This document shows positions 27,341-39,881 of a stretch of DNA of 64,000 nt, in pieces. Location of the stretch: positions 23,126,341 to 23,190,340 of the forward strand of contig JAQNBH010000011.1 of NCBI GenBank assembly GCA_028752905.1. The letters run 5' to 3'. How positions within the stretch are numbered: position 1 is the first letter of the stretch; every line of letters begins with the position of its first letter. The notes beneath the pieces were generated by a model. That model saw only the letters and a list, made by a program, of their open reading frames with translations, searched no databases and was not told the origin of the DNA. This DNA is from Cladorhizidae sp. MBARI D1340-BT2. Lineage: Eukaryota > Porifera > Demospongiae > Poecilosclerida > Cladorhizidae. Made by a program: the position numbers and the translations under genes.

Positions 27341-29040
27341 GATGCAACATAGGTATACCCAGGCAGTTGATGCAACCTAGGTATACCCAGGCCTCTGATT
27401 TAACCTAACAATATACAGGCAATGGATGCAACCTAGGTATAGCCAGGCAGCTGATGCATACTAGGTATACTCAGGCAATTTATGCAACCTAGGTATACCC
27501 TGGCAGCTTATGCAACCTAAGTATACCCAGAAAGCTGATACAACCTCGGTATATTCAGACAGTTGATGCAACCTAGGTATACCCAAGCAGTTGATGCAAT
27601 CTAGGTATATCTAGGCAGTTGATGTAACATAGGTATACCCAGGCAGTTGATGCAACCTAGGTATACCCACCCAGGCAGCTGATGTAACCTAAGAATACTC
27701 AGGCAATTGATGCAACCTAGGTATACCCAGGCAGCTGATGCAACCTAGGTTTACCTAGGAAGCTGATACAACCTAGGTATACTCAGACAGCTGATGCAAC
27801 CTAGGTATACCAAGGCAGCTGATACAATCAAGGTATACCCAGGCAATTGATGGAACCTAGGTATATCCAGGCAGCTGATACAACCTAGGTATACCCAGGC
27901 AGTTAATGCAACCTAGGTATACCCAAGGCAACTGATACAATCTAGGTATACCCAGGCAGTTGAATCAACCTAGGTATACACAGGCAGTTGAAGCAACCTA
28001 GGTATACCCAGGCAGTTGATGCAACCTACGTATACCCAGACAGCTGATGCAACCTAGGTATACCCATGCAGTTGATGCAAACTAGGTATACCCGGGCAGC
28101 TGATACAATCTAGGTATACCCAGGCAGTTGATGCAACCTAGGTATACCCAGGTAGCTGATTCAACCTAGGTATACCCAGGCAGTTGATGCAACCTATGTA
28201 TGCCCAGGCAGCTGAAACAATCTAGGTATACCCAGGCAGTTGATGCAAACTAGGTATACACAGGCAGCTGATACAATCTAGGTATACCCAGGAAATTGAT
28301 GCAATCTAGGTATACCCAGGCAGCTGATACAACCTAGGTATACCCAGGCAGATGATACAACCCAGGCAATCCTAGGTATACCCAGGCAGTTGATTCAACC
28401 TAGGTATACCCAGGCAGCTAATGCAAAGTAGGTATACCCGGGCAGTTGATGCAACCTACGTATACCTGGTAGTTGATGCAACCTAGATATACTCAGGCAT
28501 TTGATGAAATGCCAGTCAATAAATGCAAACTAGGTATACCAAAGCATTTGATGCAACCATGGTATACACAGGCAATTGATGCAACCTAGGTATACCCAGG
28601 TAGATGATGCAATTAGGTATACCCAAGCAGTGGATGCAACCTAGGTATACCCAGACAGCTGATGCAACCAAGGTATACCCAGGCAGTTGATGCAACCTAG
28701 GTATAACCAGGCAGCTGATGTAACCTAAGTATACACAGGCAATGGATGCAACCTTGGTATAGCCAGGCAATTAATAGAACCTAGGGATACCCAGGCAGTT
28801 GATGCAACCTAGGTATAACCAGACAGCTGATGCAACATAGGTATACCCAGGCAGTTGATGCAACCTAGGTATACCCAGGTAGCTAATGTAACCTAAGAAT
28901 ACACAGGTAATGGATGCAACCGATGTATAGCCAGGCATCTGATGCATACTAGGTATACTCAGGCAATTGATGCAACCTAGGTATACCCAGGCATTTGATG
29001 CAGCCTATGTATATCCAGGCAGCTGATGCAACCTAGGTAT
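27340..29040 (+). repeat. Unit shared with 31.56-33.2 kb
   Basis: Matches 31,560-33,230 at offsets of 4,200 and then 4,240 bp. It contains the CCCACCCAGG long monomer at 27,665-27,675 and the GTTTACCTAGG variant near 27,749. It also resembles 18,000-19,700 and 4,100-5,800, so it belongs to the arrangement seen in the left third. Confidence 0.75.
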
Positions 29041-29041
29041 A

Positions 29042-29265
29042 CCCAAGCAGTTGATGCAACCTAGGTATAAACAGGCAGTTGTTGCAATCTAGGTATACTC
29101 AGACAGTTGATGCAACCTAGGTATAAAGAGACAGTTGGTTCAACCTAGGTATACCCAAGCAGTTGATGCAACCTAGGTATAAACACGCAGTTGTTGCAAT
29201 CTAGGTATACTCAGACAGTTGATGTAACCTAGGTATAAAGAGACAGTTGATTCAACCTAGGTATA
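29042..29265 (+). repeat. 112-bp block, doubled (second locus)
   Basis: Two direct copies (29,042-29,153 and 29,154-29,265) of the four-monomer group with TATAAACAGG and TATAAAGAGACAG. A private difference is TATAAACACGCAG in the second copy. Confidence 0.85.
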
Positions 29266-31560
29266 GCCAGGCAGTTGATGCAACCTAGGTTTACCCGGGC
29301 ATTTGATGCAACCTAGATATAGCCAGGCAGTTGATGCAACCTAAATATAGCCAGGCAGTGATAAAACCTAGGCTATACACAGGCAGTTGATGCAACCTAG
29401 GTATAGCCAGGCAGTTAATGCAACCTAGGTATACTCAGGCAGTTGATGCAATCTAGGTATAACCAGGCAGTTGATGCATCCTAGGTATACCCAGGCAGTT
29501 GATGCAACTAGGTATACCTATGCAGCTGATGTAATTTAGGTATACCCAAGCAGTAGATGCACCCTAGGTATACCCAGGCATTTGATGCCACCTAGGTATA
29601 CCCAGGCAGTTGATGCAAGCTAGGTATACCCAGGCAGTTGATGCAAACTATGTATAGCCAGGCACTTGATGCAACCTAAGTATAGCCAGGCAGTGATGCA
29701 ACCTAGGTACACCCAAGCAGTTGATGCGACCTAGGATACCCAGGCAGTTGAATCAACCTAGGTATACACAGGCAGTTGAAGCAACCTAGGTATACCCAGG
29801 CAGTTGATGGAACCTACGTATACCCAGGCAGCTGATGCAACCTACGTATACCCATGCAGTTGATGCAACCTAGGTATAACCAGGCAATTGATGCAACATA
29901 GGTATACCGAGGCAGCTGATGCAAGCTAGTTATACCTAGGAAGCTGATACAACCTAGGTATACTCAGACAGCTGATGCAACCTAGTTATACCCAGGAAGC
30001 TGATACAATCAAGGTATACCCAGGCAATTGATGGAACCTAGGTATATCCAGGCAGCTGATACAACCTAGGTATACCCAGGCAGTTAATGCAACCTAGGTA
30101 TACCAAGGCATCTGATACAATCTAGGTATACCCAGGCAGTTGAATCAACCTAGGTATACACAGGCAGTTGAAGCAACCTAGGTATACCCAGGCAGTTGAT
30201 GCAACCTACGTATACCCAGGCAGCTGATGCAACCTAGGTATACCCATGCAGTTGATGCAACCTAGGTATACCCAGGCAGCTGATACAATCTAGGTATACC
30301 CAGGCAGTTGATGCAACCTAGGTATACCCAGGTAGCTGATTCAACCTAGGTATACCCAGGCAGTTGATGCAACCTATGTATGCCAAGGCTGCTGATACAA
30401 TCTAGGTATACCCAGGCAGTTTATGCAAACTAGGTATACACAGGCAGCTGATACAATCTCGGTATACCCAGGAAATTGATGCAATCTAGGTATACCCAGG
30501 CAGCTGATACAACCTAGGTATACCCAGGCAGATGATACAACCCAGGCAATCCTAGGTATACCCATGCAGTTGATGCAACCTAGGTATACCCAGGCAGCTG
30601 ATACAATCTAGGTATACCCAGGCAGGTGATACAACCTAGGTATACCCAGGTAGCTGATTCAACCTAGGTATACCCACGCAGTTGATGCAACCTATGTATG
30701 CCCAGGCAGCTGATAGAATCTAGGTATACCCAGGCAGTTGATGCAACCTAGGTATACACAGGCAGCTGATACAATCTAGGTATATCCAGGCAATTGATGC
30801 AATCTAGGTATACCCAGGCAGCTGATACAACCTAGGTATACCCAGGCAGATGATACAACCTAGGTATACCCAGGCAATTGATGCAACCTAGGTATACCCA
30901 GGCAGTTGATTCAACCTAGGTATACCAAGGCAGCTGATGCAACCTAGGTATACCCAGGCAGTTGATGCAACCTAGATATACTCAGGCAGTTGGTGCAACC
31001 TAGGTATACCCAGACAATTGATGCAACCAAGGTATACCCAGGCAGTTGATCCAACCTGAGTATACCCAGTCAGTTGATGCAACCTAGGTATACACACGCA
31101 GCTGATGCAACCTAGGTATAGCCAGGCAGTTGATACAACCTATGTATACCAGGCAGTTGATGCAACCTAGGTATATGCAGGTAGATGATGCAATTAGGTA
31201 TACCCAAGCAGTGGATGCAACCTAGGTATACCCAGACAGCTGATGCAACATAGGTATAACCCAGGCAGTTGATGCAACCTAGGTATACCCAGGCAGCTGA
31301 TGTAACCTAAGTATACACAGGCAATGGATGCAATCTAGGTATAGCCAGGCAATTAATAGAACCTAGGTATACACAGGCCGTTGATGGAACCCAGACAGCT
31401 GATGCAACATAGGTATACCCAGGCAGTTGATGCAACCTAGGTATACACAGGCAGCTGATGTAACCTAAGAATACACAGGCAATGGATGCAACCGAGGTAT
31501 AGCCAGGCAACTGATACATACTAGGTATACTCAGGCAATTGATGCAACCTAGGTATACCC
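29265..31560 (+). repeat. Unit repeated about 6.2 kb downstream
   Basis: Variant order recurs at about 35,471-37,800. The offset is 6,206 bp at the GTGATAAAACC marker and 6,262 bp later, where the downstream copy has two more monomers (56 bp). It contains the GTGATGCAACCTAGGTACAC and GTTGATGCGACC markers near 29,691-29,731. Confidence 0.75.
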
Positions 31561-32230
31561 AGGCAGTTGATGCAACCTAGGTATACCCAGGCCGCTGATT
31601 TAACCTAACAATATACAGGCAATGGATGCAACCTAGGTATAGCCAGGCAGCTGATGCATACTAGGTATACTCAGGCAATTTATGCAACCTAGGTATACCC
31701 TGGCAGCTTATGCAACCTAAGTATACCCAGAAAGCTGATGCAACCTCGGTATATTCAGACAGTTGATGCAACCTAGGTATACCCAAGCAGTTGATGCAAT
31801 CTAGGTATATCTAGGCAGTTGATGCAACATAGGTATACCCAGGCAGTTGATGCAACCTAGGTATACCCACCCAGGCAGCTGATGTAACCTAAGAATACTC
31901 AGGCAATTGATGCAACCTAGGTATACCCAGGCAGCTGATGCAACCTAGGTATACCTAGGAAGCTGATACAACCTAGGTATACTCAGACAGCTGATGCAAC
32001 CTAGGTATACCCAGGCAGCTGATACAATCAAGGTATACCCAGGCAATTGATGGAACCTAGGTATATCCAGGCAGCTGATACAACCTAAGTATACCCAGGC
32101 AGTTAATGCAACCTAGGTATACCCAAGGCAACTGATACAATCTAGGTATACCCAGGCAAGTTGAATCAACCTAGGTATACACAGGCAGTTGAAGCAACCT
32201 AGGTATACACAGGCAGTTGATGCAACCTAC

Positions 32231-34077
32231 GTATACCCAGACAGCTGATGCAACCTAGGTATACCCATGCAGTTGATGCAAACTAGGTATACCCAGGCAG
32301 CTGATACAATCTAGGTATACCCAGGCAGTTGATGCAACCTAGGTATACCCAGGTAGCTGATTCAACCTAGGTATACCCAGGCAGTTGATGCAACCTATGT
32401 ATGCCCAGGCAGCTGAAACAATCTAGGTATACCCAGGCAGTTGATGCAAACTAGGTATACACAGGCAGCTGATACAATCTAGGTATACCCAGGAAATTGA
32501 TGCAATCTAGGTATACACAGGCAGCTGATACAACCTAGGTATACCCAGGCAGATGATACAACCCAGGCAATCCTAGGTATACCCAGGCAGTTGATTCAAC
32601 CTAGGTATACCCAGGCAGCTGATGCAAACTAGGTATACCCAGGCAGATGATACAACCCAGGCAATCCTAGGTATACCCAGGCAGTTGATTCAACCTAGGT
32701 ATACCCAGGCAGCTGATGCAACCTAGATATACTCAGGCATTTGATGAAACGCCAGTCAATAAATGCAAACTAGGTATACCAAAGCATTTGATGCAACCAT
32801 GGTATACACAGGCAATTGATGCAACCTAGGTATACCCAGGTAGATGATGCAATTAGGTATACCCAAGCAGTGGATGCAATCTAGGTATACCCAGACAGCT
32901 GATGCAACATAGGTATACCCAGGCAGTTGATGCAACCTAGGTATAACCAGGCAGCTGATGTAACCTAAGTATACACAGGCAATGGATGCAACCTTGGTAT
33001 AGCCAGGCAATTAATAGAACCTAGGGATACCCAGGCAGTTGATGCAACCTAGGTATACCAAGACAGCTGATGCAACATAGGTATACCCAGGCAGTTGATG
33101 CAACCTAGGTATACCCAGGTAGCTGATGTAACCTAAGAATACACAGGTAATGGATGCAACCGATGTATAGCCAGGCAGCTGATGCATACTAGGTATACTC
33201 AGGCAATTGATGCAACCTAGGTATACCCAGGCAGTTGATGTACACTAGAAATACTCAGGCAGTTGGTGCAACCTAGGCAGTTGATTCAACCTAGGTATAC
33301 CTAGGCAATTGATGCAACCTAGGTATACCCAGGCAGTTGATGAAACGTAGGTGAACCCTGGCAGCTGATGCAACCTAGGTATACCCAGGCATTTGATGCA
33401 GCCTATGTATATCCAGGCAGCTGATGCAACCTAGGTATACCCAAGCAGTTGATGCAACCTAGGTATAAACAGGCAGTTGTTGCAATCTAGGTATACTCAG
33501 ACAGTTGATGCAACCTAGGTATAAAGAGACAGTTGGTTCAACCTAGGTATACCCAAGCAGTTGATGCAACCTAGGTATAAACAGGCAGTTGTTGCAATCT
33601 AGGTATACTCAGACAGTTGATGCAACCTAGGTATAAAGAGACAGTTGATTCAACCTAGGTATAGCCAGGCAGTTGATGCAACCTAGGTTTACCCGGGCAT
33701 TTGATGAAACCTAGGTATAGCCAGGCAGTTGATGCAACCTAAATATAGCCAGGCAGTGATAAAACCTAGGCTATACACAGGCAGTTGATGCAACCTAGGT
33801 ATAGCCAGGCAGTTAATGCAACCTAGGTATACTCAGGCAGTTGAGGCAATCTAGGTATAACCAGGCAGTTGATGCATCCTAGGTATACCCAGGCAGTTGA
33901 TGCAACTAGGTATACCTATGCAGCTGATGTAATTTAGGTATACCCAAGCAGTAGATGCACCCTAGGTATACCCAGGCATTTGATGCAACCTAGGTATACC
34001 CAGGCAGTTGATGCAACCTAGGTATACCAAGGTAGTTGATGCAAACTAGGTATAGCCAGGCAGTTGATGCAACCTAC
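32231..34077 (+). repeat. About 1.85-kb tandem unit, left copy
   Basis: Followed directly by the related 1,808-bp unit at 34,078-35,885. Within it, about 32,545-32,735 carries a 94-bp local duplication of the CAGATGATACAACCC, CAATCCTAGG group that the right copy lacks. The doubled 112-bp block lies at 33,440-33,663. Confidence 0.75.
33440..33663 (+). repeat. 112-bp block, doubled (third locus)
   Basis: Two direct copies (33,440-33,551 and 33,552-33,663) of the four-monomer group ending in TATAAAGAGACAG. Confidence 0.85.
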
Positions 34078-35885
34078 GTATACCCAGACAGCTGATGCAA
34101 CCTAGGTATACCCATGCAGTTGATGCAAACTAGGTATACCCAGGCAGCTGATACAATCTAGGTATACCCAGGCAGTTGATGCAACCTAGGTATACCCTGG
34201 TAGCTGATTCAACCTAGGTATACCCAGGCAGTTGAGGCAACCTATGTATGCCCAGGCAGCTGAAACAATCTAGGTATACCCAGGCAGTTGATGCAAACTA
34301 GGTATACACAGGCAGCTGATACAATCTAGGTATACCCAGGAAATTGATGCAATCTAGGTATACCCAGGCAGCTGATACAACCTAGGTATACCCAGGCAGA
34401 TGATACAACCCAGGCAATCCTTGGTATACCCAGGCAGTTGATTCAACCTAGGTATACCCCGGCAGCTGATGCAAACTAGGTATACCCAGGCAGTTGATGC
34501 AACCTACGTATACCTGGTAGTTGATGCAACCTAGATATACTCAGGCATTTGATGAAACGCCAGTCAATAAATGCAAACTAGGTATACCAAAGCATTTGAT
34601 GCAACCATGGTATACACAGGCAATTGATGCAACCTAGGTATACCCAGGTAGATGATGCAATTAGGTATACCCAAGCAGTGGATGCAACCTAAGTATACCC
34701 AGACAGCTGATGCAACATAGGTATACCCTGGCAGTTGATGCAACCTAGGTATAACCAGGCAGCTGATGTAACCTAAGTATACACAGGCAATGGATGCAAC
34801 CTTGGTATAGCCAGGCAATTAATAGAACCTAGGGATACCCAGGCAGTTGATGCAACCTAGGTATACCCAGACAGCTGATGCAACATAGGTATACCCAGGC
34901 AGTTGATGCAACCTAGGTATACCCAGGTAGCTGATGTAACCTAAGAATACACAGGTAATGGATGCAACCGATGTATAGCCAGGCATCTGATGCATACTAG
35001 GTATACTCAGGCAATTGATGCAACCTAGGTATACCCAGGCAGTTGATGTACACTAGAAATACTCAGGCAGTTGGTGCAACCTAGGCAGTTGATGCAACCT
35101 AGGTATACCTAGGCAATTGATGCAACCTAGGTATACCCAGGCAGTTGATGAAACGTAGTTGTACCCTGGCAGCTGATGCAACCTAGGTATACCCTGGCAT
35201 TTGATGCAGCCTATGTATATCCAGGCAGCTGATGCAACCTAGGTATACCCAAGCAATTGATGCAACCTAGGTATAAACAGGCAGTTGTTGCAATCTAGGT
35301 ATACTCAGACAGTTGATGCAACCTAGGTATAAAGAGACAGTTGGTTCAACCTAGGTATACCCAAGCAGTTGATGCAACCTAGCTATAAACAGGCAGTTGT
35401 TGCAATCTAGGTATACTCAGACAGTTGATGCAACCTAGGTATAAAGAGACAGTTGATTCAACCTAGGTATAGCCAGGCAGTTGATGCAACCTAGGTTTAC
35501 CCGGGCATTTGATGCAACCTAGGTATAGCCAGGCAGTTGATGCAACCTAAATATAGCCAGGCAGTGATAAAACCTAGGCTATACACAGGCAGTTGATGCA
35601 ACCTAGGTATAGCCAGGCAGTTAATGCAACCTAGGTATACTCAGGCAGTTGAGGCAATCTAGGTATAACCAGGCAGTTGATGCATCCTAGGTATACCCAG
35701 GCAGTTGATGCAACTAGGTATACCTATGCAGCTGATGTAATTTAGGTATACCCAAGCAGTAGATGCACCCTAGGTATACCCAGGCATTTGATGCAACCTA
35801 GGTATACCCAGGCAGTTGATGCAACCTAGGTATACCAAGGCAGTTGATGCAAACTAGGTATAGCCAGGCAGTTGATGCAAGCTAG
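34078..35885 (+). repeat. About 1.8-kb tandem unit, right copy
   Basis: From about 34,540 it matches the left copy at a constant +1,808 bp, including the GTGATAAAACC marker (35,564 against 33,756) and the GTTGAGGCAATC variant (35,648 against 33,840). It holds a doubled 112-bp block at 35,248-35,471. Confidence 0.75.
35248..35471 (+). repeat. 112-bp block, doubled (fourth locus)
   Basis: Two direct copies (35,248-35,359 and 35,360-35,471). Private variants are AAGCAATTG in the first copy and CTAGCTATAAAC in the second. Confidence 0.85.
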
Positions 35886-38800
35886 GTATACCCAGGCAGT
35901 TGATGCAAACTATGTATAGCCAGGCACTTGATGCAACCTAAGTATAGCCAGGCCGTGATGCAACCTAGGTACACCTAGGCAGTTGATGCGACCTAGGATA
36001 CCCAGGCAGTTGAATCAACCTAGGTATACACAGGCAGTTGAAGCAACCTAGGTATACCCAGGCAGTTGATGGAACCTACGTATACCCAGGCAGCTGATGC
36101 AACCTACGTATACCCATGCAGTTGATGCAACCTAGGTATAACCAGGCAATTGATGCAACATAGGTATACCCAGGCAGCTGATGCAAGCTAGTTATACCTA
36201 GGAAGCTGATACAACCTAGGTATACTCAGACAGCTGATGCAACCTAGTTATACCCAGGCAGCTGATACAATCAAGGTATACCCAGGCAATTGATGGAACC
36301 TAGGTATATCCAGGCAGCTGATACAACCTAGGTATACCCAGGCAGTTAATGCAACCTAGGTATACCAAGGCATCTGATACAATCTAGGTATACCCAGGCA
36401 GTTGAATCAACCTAGGTATACACAGGCAGTTGAAGCAACCTAGGTATACCCAGGCAGTTGATGCAACCTACGTATACCCAGGCAGCTGATGCAACCTAGG
36501 TATACCCATGCAGTTGATGCAACCTAGGTATACCCAGGCAGCTGATACAATCTAGGTATACCCAGGCAGTTGATGCAACCTAGGTATACCCAGGTAGCTG
36601 ATTCAACCTAGGTATACCCAGGCAGTTGATGCAACCTATGTATGCCAAGGCAGCTGATACAATCTAGGTATACCCAGGCAGTTTATGCAAACTAGGTATA
36701 CACAGGCAGCTGATACAATCTCGGTATACCCAGGAAATTGATGCAATCTAGGTATACCCAGGCAGCTGATACAACCTAGGTATACCCAGGCAGATGATAC
36801 AACCCAGGCAATCCTAGGTATACCCATGCAGTTGATGCAACCTAGGTATACCCAGGCAGCTGATACAATCTAGGTATACCCAGGCAGGTGATACAACCTA
36901 GGTATACCCAGGTAGCTGATTCAACCTAGGTATACCCACGCAGTTGATGCAACCTATGTATGCCCAGGCAGCTGATAGAATCTAGGTATACCCAGGCAGT
37001 TGATGCAACCTAGGTATATACAGGCAGCTGATACAATCTAGGTACATCCAGGCAATTGATGCAATCTAGGTATACCCAGGCGGCTGATACAACCTAGGTA
37101 TACCCAGGCAGATGATACAACCTAGGTATACCCAGGCAATTGATGCAACCTAGGTATACCCAGGCAGTTGATTCAACCTAGGTATACCAAGGCAGCTGAT
37201 GCAACCTAGGTATACCCAGGCAGTTGATGCAACCTAGATATACTCAGGCAGTTGGTGCAACCTAGGTATACCCAGACAATTGATGCAACCAAGGTATACC
37301 CAGGTAGTTGATCCAACCTGGGTATACCCAGTCAGTTGATGCAACCTAGGTATACCCATGCAGCTGATGCAACCTAGGTATAGCCAGGCAGTTGATACAA
37401 CCTATGTATACCAGGAAGTTGATGCAACCTAGGTATATGCAGGTAGATGATGCAATTAGGTATACTCAAGCAGTGGATGCAACCTAGGTATACCCAGACA
37501 GCTGATGCAACATAGGTATAACCCAGGCAGTTGATGCAACCTAGGTATACCCAGGCAGCTGATGTAACCTAAGTATATACAGGCAATGGATGCAATCTAG
37601 GTATAGCCAGGCAATTAATAGAACCTAGGTATACACAGGCCGTTGATGGAACCCAGACAGCTGATGCAACATAGGTATACCCAGGCAGTTGATGCAACCT
37701 AGGTATACACAGGCAGCTGATGTAACCTAAGAATACACAGGCAATGGATGCAACCGAGGTATAGCCAGGCATCTGATGCATACTAGGTATACTCAGGCAA
37801 TTGATGCAACCTAGGTATACCCAGGCAGCTGATGCAACCTAAGTATACCTAGGAAGATGATACAACCTAGGTATACTCAGACAATTGATGCAACCTAGGT
37901 ATACCCAGGCAGCTGATACAACCTAGGTATACCCAGGCAGTTAATGCAACCTAGGTATACAAAGGCATCTGATACAATCTAGGTATACCCAGGCAGTTGA
38001 ATCAACCTAGGTATATCCAGCAGTTGATGCAACCTACGTATACCCAGGCAGTTGAAGCAACCTATGTATGCCCAGGCAGCTGATACAATCTAGGTATACT
38101 GAGACAGTTGATGCAACCTAGGTATACACAGGCAGCTGATACAATCTAGGTATACCCAGGCAATTAATGCAATCTAGGTATACCCAGGCAGCTGATACAA
38201 CCTAGGTATACCCAGGCAGATAATACAATCTAGGTATACCCAGGCAATCCCTGGCAGTTGATCAACCTAGGTATAACCAGGCAGCTGATGCAACCTAGGT
38301 ATACACAGGCAGTTGATGCAACCTACGTATACCCTGGCAGCTGATGCTACCTAGGTATACCCATGCAGTTGATGCAACCTAGGTATACCCAGGCAGCTGA
38401 TACAACCTAGGTATACCCAGGCAGATAATACAATCTAGGTATACCCAGGCAATCCCTGGCAGTTGATCAACCTAGGTATACCCAGGCAGCTGATGCAACC
38501 TAGGTATACACAGGCAGTTGATGCAACCTACGTATACCCAGGCAGCTGATGCTACCTAGGTAAGCCCATGCAGTTGATGCAACCTAGGTATACCCAGGCA
38601 GCTGATACAATCTAGGTATACGCAGGCAGTTAATGCAACCTAGGTATACCCAGACAGCTGATACAATCCAGGCAATTGATGCAATCTAGATATACCCAGG
38701 CAGCTGATACAACCTAGGTATACCCAGGCAGATGATACAACCTACGTATACCCAGGCAATTGATGCAACCTAGGTATACCCAGGCAGTTGATTCAACCTA

Positions 38801-39881
38801 GGTATACCCAGGCAGCTGATGCAACCCAGGCAGTTGATGCAACCTAGATATACTCAGGCAGTTGGTGCAAACTATGTATACCCAGACAGTTGATGCAACC
38901 AAGGTATACACAGGCAGTTGATCCAACCTGGGTATACCCAGGCAGTTGATGCAACCTAGGTATACCCACGCAGCTGATGCAACCTAGGTATAGCCAGGCA
39001 GTTGATACAACCTAGGTATACCAGGCAGTTGATGCAACCTAGATATACTCAGGCAGTTGATGCAACCTAGGTATAGCCAGTCAATTGATGCAAACTATGT
39101 ATACCCAGGCGTTTGATGCAAGCAAGGTATACACAGGCAATTGATGCAACCTAGGTATACCCACGTAGATGATGCAATTAGGCATACCCAAGCAGTGGAT
39201 GCAACCTAGGTATTCCCAGACAGCTGATGCAACATAGGTATACCTAGGCAGTTGATGCAACCTAGGTATACCCAGGCAGCTGATGTAACCTAAGTATAGA
39301 CAGGCAATGGATGCAACCTAGGTATAGCCAGGCAATTGATAGAACCTAGGTATACCCAGGCAGTTGATGCAACCTAGATATACCCAGACAGCTGATGCAG
39401 CATAGGTATACCAAGGCAGTTGATGCAACCTAGGTATACCCAGGCAGCTGATGTAACCTAAGAATACACAGGCCATGGATGCAACCGAGGTATAGCCAGG
39501 CATCTGATGCATACTAGGTATACTCAGGCAATTGATGTAACCTAGGTATACCCAGGCAGCTGATGCAACCCAAGTATACCAAGGAAGCTGATACAACCTA
39601 GGTATACTCAGACAGTTGATGCAACCTAGGTATACCAAGGCAGATGATACAGTCAAGGTATACCCAGGCAATTGATGGAACCTAGGTATACCCAGGCAGC
39701 TGATACAACCTAGGTATACCCAGGAAGTTAATACAAACTAGGTATATCAAGGCAGCTGATACAATCTAGGTATACTCAGGCAATTGATACAATCTAGGTA
39801 TACCCAGGCTGCAGATGCAAACTAGATATAGTCAGGCAGTTTATGCAACCTATGTATACCCAGACAGTTGATGCAACCAAG
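35885..39881 (+). repeat. Copy of 29.7-31.5 kb, then a transition block
   Basis: About 35,885-37,800 follows 29,640-31,540 at +6,262 bp for most of its length. From about 38,800 the order returns to the left-end type (short CAACCCAGGCAG monomer near 38,823, GCGTTTGATGCAAGC near 39,110). At 38,190-38,600 there is a local direct duplication of about 205 bp containing CAGATAATACAATC and CAATCCCTGGCAG. Confidence 0.7.

Noticed and set aside
653..38000. Many similar minus-strand frames of 61-92 codons (for example ending at 871, 2,576, 5,471, 6,432, 11,002, 13,524, 24,034, 27,375)
   Set aside because: All translate the same 28-residue repeat and recur because the higher-order units recur. The 28-bp period is not a multiple of three and length variants of 18, 26, 31 and 32 bp shift the frame, which is not what a coding repeat would tolerate.
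39318..39671. 117-codon minus-strand open frame as a protein gene
   Set aside because: It is satellite sequence read through. The monomer has one stop word (TAG) per 28 bp on the minus strand and two on the + strand, so chance loss of TAG in neighbouring monomers opens minus frames. There is no codon bias, splice or start context, or conservation beyond the DNA repeat, and related copies are broken at different points.
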